From positions 1 through 64,000 of the forward strand of contig NZ_CYPU01000011.1 in the NCBI RefSeq assembly GCF_001458195.1: 64,000 bases of DNA, given 5' to 3'. Each line of letters opens with the position of its first letter. Positions within the stretch are counted from its first letter, which is position 1. This DNA is from Ruegeria atlantica (lineage in GTDB: Bacteria; Pseudomonadota; Alphaproteobacteria; Rhodobacterales; Rhodobacteraceae). Shown in pieces: positions 28,284-38,395 of this stretch. The translations under genes were made by a program, and so were the position numbers. The notes beneath the pieces were generated by a model, which saw only the letters and a program-made list of their open reading frames with translations, did not search any database and was not told where the DNA came from.

Positions 28284-29669
28284 ATGCGGAAAGTTCTCTG
28301 TTCTCTAATGCTGGCGACACTTGCAGTGTCAGCAAATGCTGAAACAAAGGTGCCAACATCGCAGGCCGAAATCAGCCTTGGTTTCGCCCCGGTGGTGAAA
28401 CAGGCCTCACCCGCAGTCGTCAATATCTATGCCAAGATCGTAAGGCAGGGCGGGGCCAATCCGTTTTTCTCGGACCCGTTTTTTGAAGAGTTCTTTGGCA
28501 GGGGATTTGCCGAACCGCGCCCACGTGTACAGAATTCACTGGGATCTGGCGTCATTCTGTCAGAAGACGGTTATGTGGTGTCGAACTATCACGTTGTTGG
28601 CACGGCTACCGAAATCCGCGTGGTTACAACCGATCGACGCGAATTTTCAGCGCAAGTGGTGCTGGGCGACAAGGAAAGCGATATTGCCATCCTGCGGTTG
28701 GAAGACGCCAAGGACTTACCGCATCTGAACTTCCGCGATTCCGACCAGATCGAGGTAGGGGAACTGGCACTTGCGATCGGTAACCCTTTTGGTGTGGGAC
28801 AAACCGTATCTTCCGGGATCATCTCCGGATTGGCGCGGACCGGGACGGCCACCGGCAACGCGCGTGGGTACTTTATTCAAACCGATGCTGCGATCAATCC
28901 GGGCAATTCCGGCGGGGCGCTGATCGACGTGAATGGCGATCTGATCGGGATAAACACTTCAATCCTGACGCGATCCGGCGGCTCCAACGGCATCGGGTTT
29001 GCGATCCCGGCCAATCTGGTTGCCGAATTTTTGCGCCAGGCCAAGGCCGGGAATGAAAGCTTTGTCAGCCCTTGGGCCGGGGTCGCTGGTCAGCACATGA
29101 GTGCGGATATCGCCGAATCTTTGGGGTTGGTATTCCCTATGGGTGTTGTGATCTCGGACCTGCACGCCCTGAGTCCGCTGGGTGAGGCAGGGCTGCGCGT
29201 GGGGGACGTGGTAACCCATGTTGATGGGGATGAGGTGAATTCCCCGGCCGAGATGAAGTTCCGCATGTCCGTCGCCGGCGTTGGTGGCACTTCGGTGCTG
29301 ACCCGGCTGCGGGGTCACGACAGTGCGGATATCGAGGTTGCCCTGATCAAGGTCCCGGAAACTCCACCGGCTGATGAAACCGTTCTGAACGATAACACCG
29401 TGATGCCGGGCCTGAAGGTGTCGCGCATCAACCCGGCGATCATTACCCAAATGGGGCTTTTGCTGTCGCAAACTGGCGTGGTGATTGTGGATGCAGGCCG
29501 GTACGGAGGACGATCCGGATTGCGCGCGGGTGACGTGGTCCTAAGCATCAACGGAACGGAAGTCCGGCATCCTGTGGACGTGGTGGATGCGATGACCGAT
29601 CCGGGGCGCAGATTGAATTTGGATGTTCTGCGGGGCGGACGGGCCGTATCTCTGCGGTTCCGGCTGTAA
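28284..29669 (+). CDS. Periplasmic serine protease, DegP/HtrA (Do) family
   Basis: Quality-control protease. A signal peptide (MRKVLCSLMLATLAVSANA) directs it to the periplasm. The trypsin-like domain has the catalytic triad His in VVSNYHVV, Asp in ESDIAILRL and Ser in NPGNSGGALID, followed by two PDZ domains (GVVISDLHALSPLGEAGLRVGD and GVVIVDAGRYGGRSGLRAGDVV). 461 aa. rarA starts 4 nt after its stop, so both are probably co-transcribed. Confidence 0.93.
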   Translation: MRKVLCSLMLATLAVSANAETKVPTSQAEISLGFAPVVKQASPAVVNIYAKIVRQGGANPFFSDPFFEEFFGRGFAEPRPRVQNSLGSGVILSEDGYVVSNYHVVGTATEIRVVTTDRREFSAQVVLGDKESDIAILRLEDAKDLPHLNFRDSDQIEVGELALAIGNPFGVGQTVSSGIISGLARTGTATGNARGYFIQTDAAINPGNSGGALIDVNGDLIGINTSILTRSGGSNGIGFAIPANLVAEFLRQAKAGNESFVSPWAGVAGQHMSADIAESLGLVFPMGVVISDLHALSPLGEAGLRVGDVVTHVDGDEVNSPAEMKFRMSVAGVGGTSVLTRLRGHDSADIEVALIKVPETPPADETVLNDNTVMPGLKVSRINPAIITQMGLLLSQTGVVIVDAGRYGGRSGLRAGDVVLSINGTEVRHPVDVVDAMTDPGRRLNLDVLRGGRAVSLRFRL

Positions 29670-29673
29670 CTCC

Positions 29674-30984
29674 ATGAGCGACCTGTTCGATACCGGGGCG
29701 AGCGAGCCTGCACCATCCCCGCACCGCCCGTTGGCGGACCGGCTGCGCCCGCAGTCGTTGGCCGAGGTCATCGGACAACAGCAGGTACTGGGCCCGGATG
29801 CGCCGCTGGGGGTCATGCTGGCCTCGGGCAGTCTGTCCAGTTTGGTTTTTTGGGGCCCGCCGGGCGTTGGGAAAACCACCATTGCACGCTTGCTGGCGCA
29901 GGAAACCGATCTGCATTTCGTTCAGATCAGTGCGATTTTTACTGGCGTGCCGGACCTGAAGAAAGTGTTTGAGGTGGCCAAGATCCGTCGGCAGAACGGG
30001 CAGGGCACGTTGCTGTTTGTCGATGAGATTCACCGCTTCAACAAAGCGCAGCAGGACGGGTTCCTGCCGCACATGGAGGATGGGACGATCCTGCTGGTCG
30101 GGGCCACGACCGAGAACCCGTCCTTTGAACTGAACGCCGCTGTGCTTAGCCGAGCACAGGTTCTTGTCCTTGAACGGCTCAGCCTCGCCGACCTTGAACG
30201 TCTGACACAGCGCGCAGAGAAAGAGCTGGACCGCGCCCTGCCGCTGACGGGCAATGGCCGCGAAGCTCTGCAGGAGATGGCGGATGGCGACGGGCGCGCG
30301 CTGTTGAATCTGATCGAACAGGTTGCGGCTTGGAAGGTGGATGCACCGCTGGACCCTGATGCGTTGTCGACAAGATTGATGCGCCGCGCGGCCAAATACG
30401 ACAAATCCGGGGACGAGCATTACAATTTGATCTCGGCGCTGCATAAGTCCGTGCGCGGATCTGACCCAGATGCGGCGCTTTACTGGTTTGCGCGGATGCT
30501 GACGGGTGGGGAGGATCCGCGCTATCTGGCGCGGCGGATCACGCGGATGGCGGTCGAAGACATTGGTCTTGCCGATCCGCAGGCGCAGACGATCTGCCTG
30601 CACGCGTGGGAAACTTACGAACGCTTGGGTAGCCCCGAGGGTGAATTGGCCATAGCGCAGGCGCTGGTTTATCTGGCTTTGGCCCCAAAATCGAACGGTG
30701 CCTATGTCGGGTACAAGGCGGCGATGCGATTGGCCAAGCAGTCAGGCAGTGAACCCCCGCCAAAACACATCCTGAACGCGCCGACATCGTTGATGAAAGA
30801 TCAGGGGTATGGCACGGGCTATGCCTATGATCATGACGCCGAAGATGGCTTTTCCGGACAAAACTACTTCCCCGACGGCATGAAGCGGCCGGAATTGTAT
30901 AAACCCGTGGAGCGTGGGTTCGAGCGTGAATTGAAGAAGCGTCTGGATTACTTCGCCAAGCTGCGGGCACAGAGGAACGAGTAG
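29674..30984 (+). CDS. rarA: Replication-associated recombination ATPase RarA/MgsA
   Basis: AAA+ ATPase of the clamp-loader clade acting at stalled replication forks. PLADRLRPQSLAEVIGQQQVLG at the N-terminus, Walker A GPPGVGKTT, Walker B LLFVDEIHRFNKAQQD and the C-terminal tetramerisation domain with GYGTGYAYDHDAEDGFSGQNYFPDGM are complete. 436 aa. The 206 nt that follow hold no gene I recognise. Confidence 0.96.
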   Translation: MSDLFDTGASEPAPSPHRPLADRLRPQSLAEVIGQQQVLGPDAPLGVMLASGSLSSLVFWGPPGVGKTTIARLLAQETDLHFVQISAIFTGVPDLKKVFEVAKIRRQNGQGTLLFVDEIHRFNKAQQDGFLPHMEDGTILLVGATTENPSFELNAAVLSRAQVLVLERLSLADLERLTQRAEKELDRALPLTGNGREALQEMADGDGRALLNLIEQVAAWKVDAPLDPDALSTRLMRRAAKYDKSGDEHYNLISALHKSVRGSDPDAALYWFARMLTGGEDPRYLARRITRMAVEDIGLADPQAQTICLHAWETYERLGSPEGELAIAQALVYLALAPKSNGAYVGYKAAMRLAKQSGSEPPPKHILNAPTSLMKDQGYGTGYAYDHDAEDGFSGQNYFPDGMKRPELYKPVERGFERELKKRLDYFAKLRAQRNE

Positions 30985-31190
30985 CACACCGTTGCGTGAT
31001 ACGCTGAAGAACGAATGTGCAAACGAGCAAGAGGTGATCCGACGCCGAGACAACGCAGGTGCCTGGGTTTCCCGGGTATTTGATCGGCTTGACTCTTGGC
31101 CTTTTGCACGGCACAGACGCGAATGTTTTCTAGGGCACTTACACACTTGTTTGGCGGGCGGATAAACCGCGCGACGCAGAGGATATCGGC

Positions 31191-32234
31191 ATGAGCGGCG
31201 TACAAATGATCACCGTGGCAGAGGGTGACGGCGACCAGCGGCTGGATCGGTGGCTGCGCCGCCTGTTCCCGCATGTCAGCCAGGGCCGCATCGAAAAGAT
31301 GTGCCGTAAGGGTGAGGTGCGCGTGGAAGGCAGGCGGGTCAAAGCCTCGACCCGGCTTGAGGTCGGGCAGGTCGTGCGCGTGCCACCCTTGCCGGATGCT
31401 GATCACAGGCCGGTTGAAGTCAAACGAGGCATCTCGGATGCCGATGCCAAGATGATTCAGTCCTGCGTAATCTACCGCGACGATCATGTTCTGGCCCTGA
31501 ACAAGCCACAAGGTCTTCCGGTGCAGGGCGGCAGTGGCCAGACCCGCCACGTGGACGGCCTGTCTGAGGCGTTGCGCTTTGGCTATGACGAAAATCCGCG
31601 CCTCGTGCACCGCTTGGACAAGGACACATCGGGTGTATTGCTGATGGCCCGCACCCGCGAGGCCGCCAAGGGGCTGACAGCTGCCTTCCGGCATCGCGAT
31701 ACACGCAAGATCTATTGGGCGCTGGTTGCTGGCGTGCCGACCCCGTATCTGGGCGAGATCAAGACCGGACTGGTCAAGGCATCCGGTCACGGTAAACAGG
31801 GTGAGGGCGAGAAGATGATCGCCGTACATCTGAACGAAATCAACGACACGCCGGGCGCGAAACGGGCGCATACGCTGTATGCAACGCTATATCGCGTGGC
31901 CGGGCGCGCCTCGTGGGTCGCGATGGAGCCGATCACCGGGCGTACGCACCAGCTAAGGGTGCACATGGCGGCGATCGGTCACCCAATCGTTGGCGATGGC
32001 AAATACGGTGGCTCGGGGCAGGAAAATCTGGGGGACGGTTGGGGCGCGCAACTGGGCGGGGTCATCAGCAAGAAGCTGCACCTGCACGCGCGGCAGGCCT
32101 CATTCCAGCATCCGGTCACGCGCAAGACCATAACCGTCAAAGCTCCGCTGCCTGGGCATATGAAACACAGCTGGGACACGTTCGGCTGGACCGAAGATCT
32201 GGCCGCGGAAGACCCGTTCGAGGAACTGCAATGA
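31191..32234 (+). CDS. rluC: 23S rRNA pseudouridine synthase, RluC/RluD family
   Basis: Converts specific uridines in 23S rRNA to pseudouridine. An S4 RNA-binding domain (residues ~13-70: RLDRWLRRLFPHVSQGRIEKMCRKGEV) is followed by the catalytic domain with RLVHRLDKDTSGVLLMART (catalytic Asp) and GRTHQLRVHMAAIGHPIVGD. 347 aa. RluC is the likely member from the S4 plus domain layout and neighbours, but RluD cannot be excluded. Overlaps the HAD gene by 4 nt. Confidence 0.88.
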   Translation: MSGVQMITVAEGDGDQRLDRWLRRLFPHVSQGRIEKMCRKGEVRVEGRRVKASTRLEVGQVVRVPPLPDADHRPVEVKRGISDADAKMIQSCVIYRDDHVLALNKPQGLPVQGGSGQTRHVDGLSEALRFGYDENPRLVHRLDKDTSGVLLMARTREAAKGLTAAFRHRDTRKIYWALVAGVPTPYLGEIKTGLVKASGHGKQGEGEKMIAVHLNEINDTPGAKRAHTLYATLYRVAGRASWVAMEPITGRTHQLRVHMAAIGHPIVGDGKYGGSGQENLGDGWGAQLGGVISKKLHLHARQASFQHPVTRKTITVKAPLPGHMKHSWDTFGWTEDLAAEDPFEELQ

Positions 32235-32902
32235 GCGCACTCCTGCGTTTGGTGCTTTTTGATGTGGACGGAACCCTTGTCGACAGCCAGGGCAGCATTG
32301 TCGCAGCGATGACCGCCAGTTTTGGGGCCCTGTCCCTGACGGTCCCTGACCGCAAGTCGATTTTGTCCATCGTCGGTCTGTCCTTGCCCAATGCGATGGC
32401 CCAGCTTGCGCCCGAGCAGAGCGAAACGATTCAACACAACCTTGTTGAGGGCTACAAACAGGCCTATCACGCAAATCGTTTGGAGCAGGGGGCTGCAAAC
32501 TCACCGCTCTATCCCGGTGCGCGGGACGCAATCGAAACCCTGCATGACATCCCCGAGGTGCTGCTGGGTGTGGCCACCGGAAAATCCCAACGCGGTCTGG
32601 ATGCCTTGATCGAAGCACATGACCTGGAGCGCTATTTCGTGACCCGGCAGGTTGCGGACCATCACCCATCTAAACCGCATCCGTCGATGATCGATACGGC
32701 CCGTTCTGAAACCGGAGTATCTGCGGCGGATACGGTGATGATTGGCGATACCCGGTTCGACATGGATATGGCACGGGCTGCCGGAGTACCAGGGATCGGC
32801 GTATCCTGGGGATATCATGACCGATCAGCCTTGAATGGCGCGGCCTGTATAATTGAAACTTTTGACCAGTTGCCCCGTGCGCTGGATAATATCTGGACAT
32901 GA
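32231..32902 (+). CDS. HAD-family hydrolase (phosphoglycolate-phosphatase-like)
   Basis: Phosphatase of the haloacid dehalogenase superfamily. Motif I DVDGTLVDS with the nucleophile Asp, motif II in GVATGKS, Lys in HPSKPHP and motif IV GDTRFDMDMARAAG are intact. 223 aa from the ATG overlapping the rluC stop. Similar genes sit beside rluC and the ATP12 gene in many alphaproteobacteria; substrate unknown. Confidence 0.9.
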   Translation: MSALLRLVLFDVDGTLVDSQGSIVAAMTASFGALSLTVPDRKSILSIVGLSLPNAMAQLAPEQSETIQHNLVEGYKQAYHANRLEQGAANSPLYPGARDAIETLHDIPEVLLGVATGKSQRGLDALIEAHDLERYFVTRQVADHHPSKPHPSMIDTARSETGVSAADTVMIGDTRFDMDMARAAGVPGIGVSWGYHDRSALNGAACIIETFDQLPRALDNIWT

Positions 32903-32906
32903 AGAT

Positions 32907-33614
32907 ATGAGTGACTGGAAGCCCAAGCGATTTTGGACCGCAAGCGCGGTTGTCCAAGCGGAAGACGGATACACGGTTGAACTGGATGGCCGCCGGGTCA
33001 AGACACCGGCCAAGGCCGCATTGATCTTGCCGACGCAGGCGATGGCCGACGCGGTCGCGGCAGAATGGGATGCGCAGGAAAAAGAGGTCGATCCGACTCT
33101 GATGCCGTTTACCCGGTCGGCAAATGCGGCCATCGACAAGGTGCGTCATCAGCACGCCGAGGTTGCAGACATGCTGGCCGATTACGGCGATTCGGATCTG
33201 CTCTGCTATCGGGCAACACACCCGCAAACGTTGCAGCGGCGTCAGGCGGATCAATGGGATCCGGCCCTGGATTGGGCAGCTGAAACCCTGGCCGCGCGAT
33301 TGGTTCCTGTGGTTGGTGTGCTGCATCAGCCACAGTCTGCAGAAGCGCTCAGCACACTTCGAAGCCGCGTACACGAATTCAACGACTTCCAGCTTGCGGC
33401 CTTCCACGATCTGGTCAGCCTGTCCGGCTCACTGGTACTGGGATTTGCGGCCGCTCTGGATTGGCGCTCGGCCGAGGAAATCTGGGAAATCTCAAGGCTC
33501 GACGAGATCTGGCAAACCGAACAGTGGGGCCATGATGACGAAGCGCACGCGGTTGCCGAGATCAAAAAAGCTGCGTTTCTACACGCTAAACGGTTCATTG
33601 AAATCTCTATTTGA
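32907..33614 (+). CDS. ATP12 family chaperone
   Basis: Homologue of the mitochondrial F1-ATPase assembly factor Atp12, which binds the alpha subunit. KRFWTASAVVQAEDGYTVELDGRRVKTPAKAAL at the N-terminus and AEWDAQEKEVDPTLMPFTRSANAAID, DSDLLCYRA and HDDEAHAVAEIKKAA are family patterns. 235 aa, cytoplasmic. It starts 4 nt after the HAD gene and closes the rluC-HAD-ATP12 transcript. Confidence 0.92.
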   Translation: MSDWKPKRFWTASAVVQAEDGYTVELDGRRVKTPAKAALILPTQAMADAVAAEWDAQEKEVDPTLMPFTRSANAAIDKVRHQHAEVADMLADYGDSDLLCYRATHPQTLQRRQADQWDPALDWAAETLAARLVPVVGVLHQPQSAEALSTLRSRVHEFNDFQLAAFHDLVSLSGSLVLGFAAALDWRSAEEIWEISRLDEIWQTEQWGHDDEAHAVAEIKKAAFLHAKRFIEISI

Positions 33615-33822
33615 GCCTATTGAGCATCAAATTTTGACACAGATCCGGTCATCGCTGAATTGACTCATCGTTTTCCCTGATCCGACCCTTGACGTTTGTT
33701 TATGAATGCGAGCAAACTCATGCCCACTAAAGGGGAGACACCTTTGGAGTAACCTTTCTGGTGCCAGAGGTGCCGGACAGAGCCGTCCCGAAATAGGGGC
33801 GGGTAAACAGGAAGAGGTAAAA

Positions 33823-34842
33823 ATGAAAAAAACCGTAATTTTGAGCGTGGCCACAGTTGCCGGTCTGGCTGCTGCGGCAGCGACAGCGGGCACCGTTGAC
33901 GACGTCAAAGCGCGCGGCAAGCTGAACTGTGGCGTGACCACCGGTCTGGTTGGCTTTGCTGCACCGGATGCTAACGGCGAATGGAAAGGCTTTGACGTGG
34001 CAGTATGCCGTGCCGTTGCCGCCGCCGTACTGGGTGACGCAAGCGCAGTTGAATTCGTTCCGACCACCGGCAAGACACGCTTTACCGCGCTGGCTTCTGG
34101 TGAGATTGACATGCTGGCCCGTAACACCACTTGGACGTTCAGCCGCGATGTGGACCTGAAGTTCGAATTTGTGGGCGTCAACTATTATGACGGTCAGGGT
34201 TTCATGGTTCCAAAAGCGCTGGGTGTTACCTCGGCTAAGGAACTGGACGGTGCGACCGTCTGCATCCAGACCGGCACCACCACCGAGCTGAATCTGGCGG
34301 ACTTCTTCCGCTCGAATAATATCAGCTACGAGCCGGTTCCGATCGAAACCAACGCCGAAGCGCAGCAGCAGTATCTGGCTGGTGCATGTGACGTTTACAC
34401 CACCGACGCATCGGGCTTGGCTGCAACCCGCGCCACGTTCGAAAACCCCGGTGATCACGTCCTGCTGCCTGAAATCATCTCGAAAGAGCCGCTGGGCCCG
34501 CTGGTCCGCCACGGCGATCACGAGTGGGGCGATGTTGTCCGTTGGACTCTGAACGCAATGGTTTCGGCTGAAGAGCTGGGCGTTACCTCGGCCAATATCG
34601 ACGAACTGAGCTCCGGTGCTGGTGACAACCCCGAAGTGAACCGTCTGCTGGGTACCGAAGGTACTTTAGGCGAGATGCTGGGTCTGGACGCTGACTGGGC
34701 CGCGCGCGCAATCAAGGCGGGTGGTAACTACGGTGAGGTGTTTGCCCAGAACATCGGTGAAGAAACTCCGATTGGTCTGGCACGCGGTCTGAATGCACAG
34801 TGGACCGATGGTGGCCTGCTGTATTCGCCTCCGTTCCGCTAA
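33823..34842 (+). CDS. aapJ: Amino-acid ABC transporter periplasmic binding protein (AapJ/BztA type)
   Basis: Captures polar amino acids (glutamate, glutamine, aspartate, asparagine in characterised bzt/aap systems) in the periplasm. A signal peptide (MKKTVILSVATVAGLAAAAATAG) is followed by the family-3 binding fold: GKLNCGVTTGLVGFAAPDANGEWKGFDVAVCRAVAAAVLG, FTALASGEIDMLARNTTWT and the long C-terminal half. 339 aa. GAAGAGG ribosome site. A hairpin separates it from the permease genes, as often seen where the binding protein is made in excess. TTGACG at 33689 may be a promoter -35. Confidence 0.93.
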   Translation: MKKTVILSVATVAGLAAAAATAGTVDDVKARGKLNCGVTTGLVGFAAPDANGEWKGFDVAVCRAVAAAVLGDASAVEFVPTTGKTRFTALASGEIDMLARNTTWTFSRDVDLKFEFVGVNYYDGQGFMVPKALGVTSAKELDGATVCIQTGTTTELNLADFFRSNNISYEPVPIETNAEAQQQYLAGACDVYTTDASGLAATRATFENPGDHVLLPEIISKEPLGPLVRHGDHEWGDVVRWTLNAMVSAEELGVTSANIDELSSGAGDNPEVNRLLGTEGTLGEMLGLDADWAARAIKAGGNYGEVFAQNIGEETPIGLARGLNAQWTDGGLLYSPPFR

Positions 34843-34850
34843 AGTCCACG

Positions 34851-34883
34851 AAAAAGGGCGCAGGGCAACCTGCGCCCTTTTTC
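34851..34883 (+). terminator. Hairpin between binding-protein and permease genes
   Basis: Perfect AAAAAGGGCGCAGG / CCTGCGCCCTTTTT stem with a GCAA loop. It probably stabilises the upstream mRNA and attenuates the downstream permease genes. Confidence 0.85.
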
Positions 34884-34967
34884 CTTCGATAACAAACACT
34901 CCCGGATAGATTGAGCGAAGATCAACTTCGCCGGCAAAAACGGGATGCACGGGGATATACATAGGTC

Positions 34968-36236
34968 ATGACGACTCTCACTGACCCGCCGAAGGAGCAG
35001 TTCCGGCTGTCCATGCTCCTTTATGATACGCGGTACCGATCAGCGACCATTCAGGTCATTGCATTGATCGGTTTCATGCTTCTGGCAGCCTGGATTATTT
35101 CTAACACTATTCAAAACCTCGAGGCTCTGGGCAAACCGGTTGAGTTTGGCTTTTTCGGGGAATCGGCAAGCTATGATATCAATCAACGTTTGTTGGAATA
35201 CACCTCTCAGGACAGCCATCTGAGAGCGGCCTTTATCGGTTTGCTAAACACGCTGGTCGTAGCTGTTTTGGGCTGCATTACGGCGACAATCGTCGGCGTC
35301 CTCGTCGGTGTCCTGCGCCTGTCCAACAACTGGTTGGTCGCGCGGATCATGACTGTCTATGTCGAGATGTTCCGCAATGTGCCTGTTCTGTTGTGGATCG
35401 TTCTGGCAATGGCCATTCTGATTGAGGGTCTACCAGCACCAAACGCATTCCGGGGCGATAACCCGACAGCTACGATGGATTTGTTCAATTCCGTCGCTGT
35501 CACTAATCGCGGTGTTTATATCCCCGAGTTCCTGTTTTCGCGCAGTTTGGGTGACATCCACCTGTTTGGAACATCAAGCCTTCGGTTTGATATTTCGCTG
35601 GATCTGGTCGCGTTTCTGGTCGTTCTGGGTGGCAGCATCTTTACCATGCGCAAAGTGTCCGCCTGGGCCGCCGACAAACAGGAATCAACAGGCGACCGTC
35701 CTAAGATCTGGCATATCCAGCTGGGCATTCTGTTCGTCCCGATGATCATCCTGATGGCTGTTCTTGGCTTACACCTTGGATACCCGGAACTGAAAGGATT
35801 CAATTTCAGAGGCGGCACGCATATGCGCAACTCTCTGATCGCGCTATGGCTGGCTTTGTCGCTATATACGGCGGCCTTCATCGCCGAGATTGTACGCGCT
35901 GGCATTCTGGCTATTTCCAAGGGTCAGACCGAAGCTGCGTCCGCGCTGGGCTTGCGCCCGGGTCGCACCATGCGGCTGGTTATCCTGCCGCAGGCGTTGC
36001 GGGTGATCATCCCGCCGATGATTTCGAACTATCTGAACCTGACCAAGAACTCGTCTTTGGCGATCGCGGTCGGATATATGGACATCACGGGGACCCTGGG
36101 TGGCATCACTATGAACCAGACCGGTCGCGAGCTGGAATGCGTTCTGCTGCTGATGCTGGTCTATCTGTGCATCTCGCTGAGCATTTCGGCTGTGATGAAC
36201 TGGTACAATAACAGCGTCAAATTGGTGGAGCGGTAA
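34968..36236 (+). CDS. aapQ: Amino-acid ABC transporter permease (AapQ/BztB type)
   Basis: Inner-membrane permease, 422 aa. The long N-terminal part includes a periplasmic loop, and helices carry the typical VEMFRNVPVLLWIVLAMAIL. The cytoplasmic EAA loop that docks the ATPase is GQTEAASALGLRPGRTMRLVILPQALRVIIPP. It is 1 nt from aapM and forms the heterodimeric channel with it. Confidence 0.94.
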   Translation: MTTLTDPPKEQFRLSMLLYDTRYRSATIQVIALIGFMLLAAWIISNTIQNLEALGKPVEFGFFGESASYDINQRLLEYTSQDSHLRAAFIGLLNTLVVAVLGCITATIVGVLVGVLRLSNNWLVARIMTVYVEMFRNVPVLLWIVLAMAILIEGLPAPNAFRGDNPTATMDLFNSVAVTNRGVYIPEFLFSRSLGDIHLFGTSSLRFDISLDLVAFLVVLGGSIFTMRKVSAWAADKQESTGDRPKIWHIQLGILFVPMIILMAVLGLHLGYPELKGFNFRGGTHMRNSLIALWLALSLYTAAFIAEIVRAGILAISKGQTEAASALGLRPGRTMRLVILPQALRVIIPPMISNYLNLTKNSSLAIAVGYMDITGTLGGITMNQTGRELECVLLLMLVYLCISLSISAVMNWYNNSVKLVER

Positions 36237-36237
36237 T

Positions 36238-37542
36238 ATGAGTGATGTTTCATTTGTCCGCACGGAAATGTTGCCGGAGCAGGCTCCGCCAGCGTCCGAA
36301 GTCGGCCTAATTGGTTGGATCAGGCACAACCTGTTTTCCGGCTGGTTCAACTCGATCCTGACGCTTGTTTCGCTTTATGCGATCTACTACGTTCTGTCGG
36401 GTGTTCTGCCGTGGGTCTTCCAGTCCGTCTGGAACGCAAACTCGCTGAACGAATGTCGCGAAATCATGATGGCCACCTGGGGTTCGACCCATGGTCACGC
36501 CTGTTGGGCGGTGATCAACGACCGTTGGCTTCAGTTGCTATTCGGCTTCTATCCCAGCCATCTTTACTGGCGTCCGATCGCCGCGCTGCTGCTGTTGCTG
36601 GTGGCACTCGCTCCGGTACTGTATTCGGACCGCTTGCCTACCAAGATGCTAATTTTTTCGGCTATCTACCCATTCCTAATGGTCTGGCTGATGTGGGGCG
36701 GCACCATTTGGGGACCGATCGCGGCAGCGTTGGGGTTTGTTGTCGGTTGGGGTGTCTACACCCTTGTCAGCAAACAACTGAGCGGTCTGTTTGGCTTGAT
36801 TGCGGGCGTCGCAGCATCGGTTATCTGGTGGCTGGTTCTGTCCAGCTATTTCGTCGGTGCCCTGGACTCGATCCTGCCAATCGGTATCGAAGCCGTACAA
36901 AGCCGCCAATTCGGTGGCTTCATGCTGGCGATCTTGCTGGGTGTCGTGGCCATTGGTGTCTCGTTGCCCATCGGAATTGTACTGGCGCTGGGCCGTCAGT
37001 CCGACCTGATGATCGTCAAGTACCTGTGCGTGGGCTTTATCGAGTTCATCCGCGGTGTGCCGCTGATCACGCTGCTGTTCGTGGCCTCGTTGCTGCTGAA
37101 CCTGTTCCTGCCGCCGGGCACCAACTTTGACATCATCCTGCGGGTGATGATCATGATGACCCTGTTCTCGGCTGCCTATATGGCCGAGGTGATCCGCGGT
37201 GGTCTGGCTGCCCTGCCACGGGGTCAGTATGAAGGTGCCGACAGTCTCGGCCTGAACTACTGGCAAGCACAGCGACTGATCATCATGCCGCAAGCCCTGA
37301 AAATCTCAATTCCGGGCATCGTGAGCACATTCATCGGGATCTTCAAAGATACGACACTGGTGTCGATCATCGGATTGTTCGACGTGATCGGACTGGCATC
37401 TGCCATCCGCGCCGACACCGCCTGGAACGGCATCTACTGGGAACTGTTCGCGTTTATCGCTGCGCTGTTCTTCGTCGTCTGCTTCTCCATGTCCCGTTAC
37501 TCCATGTATCTGGAGCGCAAGCTTCAGACTGGCCACCATTAA
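36238..37542 (+). CDS. aapM: Amino-acid ABC transporter permease (AapM/BztC type)
   Basis: Second permease subunit, 434 aa, with about ten hydrophobic segments. FIEFIRGVPLITLLFVASLLL and the EAA loop GQYEGADSLGLNYWQAQRLIIMPQALKISIPG are diagnostic. Extra N-terminal helices relative to simple HisM-type permeases are normal in the aap/bzt group. AAGGAG precedes the next gene, aapP, 12 nt later. Confidence 0.94.
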   Translation: MSDVSFVRTEMLPEQAPPASEVGLIGWIRHNLFSGWFNSILTLVSLYAIYYVLSGVLPWVFQSVWNANSLNECREIMMATWGSTHGHACWAVINDRWLQLLFGFYPSHLYWRPIAALLLLLVALAPVLYSDRLPTKMLIFSAIYPFLMVWLMWGGTIWGPIAAALGFVVGWGVYTLVSKQLSGLFGLIAGVAASVIWWLVLSSYFVGALDSILPIGIEAVQSRQFGGFMLAILLGVVAIGVSLPIGIVLALGRQSDLMIVKYLCVGFIEFIRGVPLITLLFVASLLLNLFLPPGTNFDIILRVMIMMTLFSAAYMAEVIRGGLAALPRGQYEGADSLGLNYWQAQRLIIMPQALKISIPGIVSTFIGIFKDTTLVSIIGLFDVIGLASAIRADTAWNGIYWELFAFIAALFFVVCFSMSRYSMYLERKLQTGHH

Positions 37543-37554
37543 GGAGTTCAACAT

Positions 37555-38346
37555 ATGTCTGAACTTGCAATTGACCGTCAAATCGATCGCTCGAAGATGC
37601 AGGTGAGCGACGAGGTCGCCATCGAAATCAACAACATGAACAAGTGGTACGGATCTTTCCACGTGCTGCGCGACATCAATCTGACCGTCAATCAGGGCGA
37701 GCGGATTGTTATTGCAGGTCCTTCCGGATCCGGAAAATCTACATTGATCCGTTGCCTGAACGCGCTGGAAGAACACCAGCAGGGCACGATCATGGTGGAT
37801 GGGACCGAGCTGTCGAATGACCTCAAGAACATCGACAAGATCCGGTCCGAGGTTGGCATGGTGTTCCAGCACTTCAACCTGTTCCCGCATCTGACCATTC
37901 TGGAGAACTGCACGCTGGCCCCGATCTGGGTGCGCAAGACGCCTAAGAAAGAGGCCGAAGAGCGCGCGATGCACTTCCTGGAAAAGGTGAAAATCCCCGA
38001 GCAGGCGGATAAGTATCCCGGTCAGCTTTCAGGTGGTCAGCAGCAGCGTGTGGCGATTGCCCGCTCGCTGTGCATGATGCCGCGTATCATGTTGTTCGAT
38101 GAACCGACATCGGCGCTGGACCCCGAGATGATCAAAGAGGTGCTCGACACCATGATCGAGCTGGCCGAGGAAGGCATGACCATGCTGTGCGTCACGCACG
38201 AGATGGGCTTTGCTCGTCAGGTCGCCAACCGCGTGATCTTTATGGATGCCGGTCAGATCGTGGAACAGAACGAACCGGAAGAGTTCTTCAACAACCCGCA
38301 GAGCGAGCGGACCAAGCTGTTCCTCAGCCAGATTCTGGGGCACTGA
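37555..38346 (+). CDS. aapP: Amino-acid ABC transporter ATPase (AapP/BztD type)
   Basis: Energises uptake by ATP hydrolysis at the cytoplasmic face. Walker [10 protein letters not shown], the Q-loop in [13 protein letters not shown] signature [13 protein letters not shown], Walker [15 protein letters not shown] and the switch His in CVTHEMGFA are all present. 263 aa. Last gene of the transporter operon, followed by a terminator. Confidence 0.96.
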   Translation: MSELAIDRQIDRSKMQVSDEVAIEINNMNKWYGSFHVLRDINLTVNQGERIVIAGPSGSGKSTLIRCLNALEEHQQGTIMVDGTELSNDLKNIDKIRSEVGMVFQHFNLFPHLTILENCTLAPIWVRKTPKKEAEERAMHFLEKVKIPEQADKYPGQLSGGQQQRVAIARSLCMMPRIMLFDEPTSALDPEMIKEVLDTMIELAEEGMTMLCVTHEMGFARQVANRVIFMDAGQIVEQNEPEEFFNNPQSERTKLFLSQILGH

Positions 38347-38365
38347 ACCCGGTTACCAATTCAGG

Positions 38366-38395
38366 AAAAGGCGGGGCTTTGGCCTCGCCTTTTTC
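38366..38395 (+). terminator. Rho-independent terminator after aapP
   Basis: AAAGGCGGGGC / GGCCTCGCCTTT hairpin with T-run 20 nt after the stop. It also sits at the 3' end of the convergent sixA-like gene and may serve both strands. Confidence 0.85.

Noticed and set aside
30985-31190. A crcB-like gene expected between rarA and rluC
   Set aside because: No hydrophobic reading frame of that type is present in the 206-nt gap.
31913-32230. Longer N-terminus for the HAD phosphatase overlapping rluC
   Set aside because: The added residues come from another frame of rluC and the ATG at 32231 overlaps the rluC stop in the usual coupled way.
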